Source: an uncultured Bacteroidales bacterium
GTDB taxonomy: Bacteria > Bacteroidota > Bacteroidia > Bacteroidales > WCHB1-69
DNA: 64,000 nt
Direction of reading: 5' to 3'
Assembly: GCA_900315245.1 (NCBI GenBank)
Contig: OMYJ01000003.1
Coordinates: 158,121-222,120 of the forward strand
Below, piece after piece: positions 61,436 through 64,000 of this stretch. Numbering within the stretch: the stretch's first letter is position 1; every line of letters starts with the position of its first letter. Under the pieces are notes generated by a model. That model made no database searches. It saw nothing but the letters and a program-made list of their open reading frames with translations, and was not told where the DNA came from. The position numbers and the translations under genes are program-made.

Positions 61436-61687
61436 TTACTTCTTCTTGAACAGGGAAACAATGAAAAGCAGCACGCATGCGCCGATGACGGATACAATGA
61501 GTTCCCAGAGAAGTCCGGCTTTCTGGATGTGAGCCAAGCTCATAAGCCAGCCACCAAGGAAACCGCCTATCACACCGATGATAATATTGACAATCAGGCC
61601 GAAGCCTCCGCCTTGCATCAGTTTGCCAGCCAACCAGCCAGCCACTGCACCGATGAGCAGAAAAAGAATAATTCCTACAATGTCCAT
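61436..61687 (-). CDS. GlsB/YeaQ/YmgE-type stress membrane protein
   Basis: An 83-residue membrane protein with three helices (IILFLLIGAVAGWLAGKLM, FGLIVNIIIGVIGGFLGGWL, LLWELIVSVIGACVLLFIVSLF). The glycine-rich GxxxG pattern and AGWLAGKL are the transglycosylase-associated (YeaQ/GlsB) family signature. It is often induced by stress; mechanism unknown. It is monocistronic with its own -7 element. Confidence 0.9.
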   Translation of the reverse strand: MDIVGIILFLLIGAVAGWLAGKLMQGGGFGLIVNIIIGVIGGFLGGWLMSLAHIQKAGLLWELIVSVIGACVLLFIVSLFKKK

Positions 61688-61721
61688 AGTTTTAGATTTT
61701 GGTTAAACATTTATGATGGTG

Positions 61722-61729
61722 CAAAAGTA
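61722..61729 (-). promoter_or_regulatory. -7 element for the GlsB-like gene
   Basis: TACTTTTG on the minus strand, 35-42 bases before ATG 61687. Confidence 0.65.
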
Positions 61730-61737
61730 CAAAAAAA

Positions 61738-61785
61738 CTTTAACTTAGACTTTAACTTAGACTTAGACTTAAACTTAGACTATGA
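61738..61785. repeat. ACTTAR hexamer repeats
   Basis: An array of TAACTTAGACTT-type hexamers, the same kind as in the 6945-7019 spacer. Confidence 0.85.
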
Positions 61786-61795
61786 CGGTTGGCTT

Positions 61796-62662
61796 TTATT
61801 CTGCATTTTTCATAATCAGTACTGCGTTCGACACTCCGCGTTCTCCTTCGTGGTCGAAGCGGCCGTTGTCGGAAGGACAGTTGAGAACTCCTTGGAACTC
61901 ATTGAGATCCAGCCATATCGTGGTGGAGCCGCCGCCATCGAGGTTGAGGGCATCACGGCAACCGAGCCATCGCAATAGCAGTTGTAACTCATTGAGTGAC
62001 AATCCTTCCGCTTCTTTTGCCCTGCCATCTGCCACGAGAAACAGCACCGTTCCATCCTCACGGATGCCAACGGCGGTGCGGTTGTGACGGTTGGTGACGA
62101 ATGTGCGGTCATCGCGCATATACTGCAACGTGTCATGCCAAATCAACAGCGGACCTGCAGTCATAATATCCGGATAAGGTAACACCTCTTCCCAATGTCT
62201 CGAAGAACCGGTTTTGAGAATGAGAACACTGTCGTGGTTCAGACAAAGCGTACCAAATTGGTAATATTTGCGGTTCACAGTGTCCTTGCCGGGGGTGTTC
62301 TCCCCGAGTTCCAGGCTGTCGATACGCAGGTAGCAGACCGGGAAGTGTTTGTCCATATCGAAGAATGATCCGTTGATAGCCGCCACCGCATCGTGTTTCT
62401 GCGCCATTTCGGAGGTCTTCGTTCGGCGCGGCTCGTGCGCGAACGCCAACGCGTAGTGCGCCGTATCAGGGATTTCCAATACGAAAATCTGCTGGTTCGA
62501 GGCGAACAGCTGCTTTCCTTCGAACCGGCACTGCTTCAGAACCATGCCGTCGAGCGTGTCGGTCTGCCAGTGACCGCTCGCAAACGCCAAAGAGTCGCGC
62601 TGCGCGTGGAGGCAAAGGGCGAGAGTAATTAGGGTGAGCGTTAAGGTTATACGTTTTTTCAT
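61796..62662 (-). CDS. phosphodiester glycosidase family protein (NAGPA-like)
   Basis: A 288-residue exported protein with signal peptide (LTLTLITLALCLHAQ). The NAGPA/phosphodiester-glycosidase domain has DAVAAINGSFFDMD near 90-103 and the C-terminal LNLDGGGSTTIWLD and RGVSNAVLI signatures. Relatives remove N-acetylglucosamine from phosphodiesters, and in bacteria may trim cell-wall or glycan phosphodiesters in the envelope. No upstream -7 element is clear. An inverted-repeat remnant lies just upstream. Confidence 0.85.
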   Translation of the reverse strand: MKKRITLTLTLITLALCLHAQRDSLAFASGHWQTDTLDGMVLKQCRFEGKQLFASNQQIFVLEIPDTAHYALAFAHEPRRTKTSEMAQKHDAVAAINGSFFDMDKHFPVCYLRIDSLELGENTPGKDTVNRKYYQFGTLCLNHDSVLILKTGSSRHWEEVLPYPDIMTAGPLLIWHDTLQYMRDDRTFVTNRHNRTAVGIREDGTVLFLVADGRAKEAEGLSLNELQLLLRWLGCRDALNLDGGGSTTIWLDLNEFQGVLNCPSDNGRFDHEGERGVSNAVLIMKNAE

Positions 62663-62675
62663 CGCTTTTTGTCAT

Positions 62676-62756
62676 CAGCCCCACACTGCGCTTCGCTTAT
62701 GTGGGGTTACTAGCACTTCGTGCGTCTTGCCCTTTCAGGGCTGCTCAAGGAAGTTG
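62676..62756. repeat. palindromic repeat related to the 45.4-kb element
   Basis: CCCCACA (62679-62685) pairs with TGTGGGG (62700-62706), followed by TTACTAG and a GCCCTTTCAGGGC hairpin. The order and CCCCACA/TGTGGGG core resemble the element at 45454-45641. Confidence 0.7.
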
Positions 62757-62790
62757 TTTTAATATAAATGTCCTTATTCGTAAAATTCGC

Positions 62791-63807
62791 TTAATTTGCA
62801 GACAGCGCCGCCATCACGCTTTCAATGTCCTCATCCGTCGTATCCCACGATGTCACGAGCCTGATTTCATCCTCGGCCTCGTTCCAGTAGTAGAAGAAGG
62901 TGGTCTTCGCAAGGCGGTCGGCGACGGGACGCGGGAGCTTGAGCAGCAGGATGTTGCAGTCGGTGCGCTGGGTGAAGACGTCGCCGAGGACAGCGGTGAT
63001 GCGCTGACGGAGCTTTTGCGCCTGCGCGTTGGCGTGCGTGGCGTTCTTCTTCCACAAATCATTTTCGAAGTAGGCGATGAACTGGGCGCTGAGGTAGCGC
63101 ATCTTGGAGCTGAGCTGGGCGCATTGTTTGCGGTGGTACTTGAGTTCGGGCACCAGTTCGGGGTTCAGCACAACCACCGACTCGCCCATCAGCATCCCGT
63201 TCTTAGTACCTCCGAAGCTGACGATGTCAACGCCGCAGTCGGTGGTCATCTCCTTGAACGTCTTGCCGAGCTTCACCGCTGCATTGGCAATACGCGCGCC
63301 ATCCACATGCAGGTACATGCCGTGCGGGTGGATGAGGTCAGCGATGGCGCGGATCTCCTCGCAGGTATAGACGGTGCCGAGTTCCGAGCACTGCGAGATA
63401 TAGACGGACTTAGGTTGCGAATGGTGTTCAAAGCCCCAATTGGTGAGGTGCGGGCGAATGAGCTCCGGCGTCAGCTTGCCGTCGGGCGTGGGGATAGTCA
63501 CCAATGAGGCACCGGTCATGAAGGCGGGCGCACCGCACTCATCGACGGCGATGTGGGCGGTTTCGGCGCAGAGGATGCTGTTGAACGACCGCACACATGC
63601 GCGCTGAGCCACCACGTTGGCACCGGTACCGTTAAAGACAGGGAAAACCTCCGCCTGCGGACCGAACTGCTCCTTGAAAATCTCCCGAACACGGGCGGTG
63701 TAGGTGTCGTCGCCGTAGGCAATCTCATGGTCGGCGTTACAGGCCGCAATAGCCTCTATTATAGCGGGATGCACTCCCGAATGGTTGTCGCTTCCGAAGG
63801 ATCTCAT
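62791..63807 (-). CDS. ltaE: low-specificity threonine aldolase
   Basis: A 338-residue cytoplasmic PLP enzyme that cleaves L-threonine or allo-threonine to glycine and acetaldehyde. The start MRSFGSDNHSGVHPAIIEAI is typical, the PLP region is near LHVDGARIANAAVKLG, and the internal-aldimine Lys202 lies in VSFGGTKNGMLMGE. A longer frame opens upstream, but the -7 element at 63827 fixes ATG 63807. It diverges from hemW, with -7 elements only 11 bases apart. Confidence 0.9.
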   Translation of the reverse strand: MRSFGSDNHSGVHPAIIEAIAACNADHEIAYGDDTYTARVREIFKEQFGPQAEVFPVFNGTGANVVAQRACVRSFNSILCAETAHIAVDECGAPAFMTGASLVTIPTPDGKLTPELIRPHLTNWGFEHHSQPKSVYISQCSELGTVYTCEEIRAIADLIHPHGMYLHVDGARIANAAVKLGKTFKEMTTDCGVDIVSFGGTKNGMLMGESVVVLNPELVPELKYHRKQCAQLSSKMRYLSAQFIAYFENDLWKKNATHANAQAQKLRQRITAVLGDVFTQRTDCNILLLKLPRPVADRLAKTTFFYYWNEAEDEIRLVTSWDTTDEDIESVMAALSAN

Positions 63808-63826
63808 TGTGATTTGGTTTAGGCGG

Positions 63827-63834
63827 CAAAGGTA
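63827..63834 (-). promoter_or_regulatory. -7 element for ltaE
   Basis: TACCTTTG on the minus strand, 20-27 bases before ATG 63807. Confidence 0.75.
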
Positions 63835-63845
63835 CATATTTTTTG

Positions 63846-63853
63846 TACTTTTG
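63846..63853 (+). promoter_or_regulatory. -7 element for hemW
   Basis: TACTTTTG on the plus strand, five bases before ATG 63858. The transcript would have little or no leader, or a further start would be used. Confidence 0.55.
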
Positions 63854-63857
63854 CCGC

Positions 63858-64000
63858 ATGAAAGAAAAAAACGGTCTCTACATCCATATCCCGTTCTGCA
63901 AGTCCAAATGCGTCTATTGCGGATTCTATTCCACTGTGAACCAGAAGGATGTGGACAAATATGTAAGCTTTTTGATAAAAGAGATGGCACTGCGTTGCCG
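63858..64000 (+). CDS. hemW: HemW-type radical SAM protein (5' end, cut by window)
   Basis: The first 47 codons run off the window end. They read MKEKNGLYIHIPFCKSKCVY followed by CGFYSTVNQKDVDKYVSFLI, with the radical-SAM CxxxCxxC motif at Cys14, Cys18 and Cys21. The IHIPFC-x-K-C-x-YC-F arrangement is the signature of HemW, formerly taken for oxygen-independent coproporphyrinogen oxidase. HemW is a heme chaperone; family members vary and only the N-terminus is visible. It diverges from ltaE. Confidence 0.85.
   Translation, partial: MKEKNGLYIHIPFCKSKCVYCGFYSTVNQKDVDKYVSFLIKEMALRC

Noticed and set aside
63808..63990. N-terminal extension of the threonine aldolase frame
   Set aside because: It runs through the ltaE and hemW promoters and antisense to hemW.

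Overview
The window is a chromosomal segment from a Bacteroidota bacterium, most likely an uncultured Bacteroidales. The evidence is threefold. Many genes start just downstream of the phylum's TAnnTTTG -7 promoter element. One secreted protein ends in a gliding-motility/type IX secretion C-terminal domain. Several genes are typical of the phylum: a PIF1-like helicase with HRDC and helix-turn-helix tail, GxxExxY, DUF4298, and an OprO/P-like porin followed by a Gate-domain permease. I saw no rRNA, tRNA, complete transposase or CRISPR array.

Layout. 0-12.6 kb (+): short-chain fatty acid transporter, porin plus permease, T9SS cargo, ROK kinase, phosphohexomutase, ADP-forming acyl-CoA synthetase and a lipoprotein, which fits fermentative sugar and short-chain-acid metabolism. 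12.6-17.5 kb (-): DUF4298/ATP-grasp pair, MBL-fold lipoprotein, PIF1-like helicase. 17.6-23.3 kb (-): thirteen ribosomal protein genes, rplV to rpsE. The block has its own promoter and terminator, and the usual flanking parts of the S10/spc cluster are absent on both sides. 23.7-31 kb: GxxExxY protein, DUF4139 protein, lnt, dsbD, a small lipoprotein and a thioesterase. 31-33.8 kb (-): a five-gene operon of small membrane proteins, a stand-alone DnaB-type ATPase and a lipoprotein.

33.9-52 kb is the accessory part. It holds an AT-rich operon of unrecognised proteins (35.2-39.4 kb), a candidate structured RNA with its own promoter (39.55-39.75 kb), a truncated PIF1 gene, DUF2971 and DUF3825 proteins, two YhcG-type nucleases, two WYL regulators, a truncated ATP-binding protein gene, an AAA/DUF4143 ATPase and a PD-(D/E)XK-like protein. 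Two non-coding inverted-repeat elements (107 and 188 bp) lie here. Three neighbouring genes carry in-frame repeat arrays at presumed linkers; the two nuclease genes' arrays are built from hairpin-forming palindromes. This resembles a defence or conflict island.

52-64 kb returns to housekeeping: SDR oxidoreductase diverging from gmk, HI0933-type flavoprotein, purL, bifunctional nuclease, recQ, GlsB-like protein, phosphodiester glycosidase, threonine aldolase, and the 5' end of hemW diverging from it. Spacers throughout are rich in short tandem repeats and dispersed palindromes.
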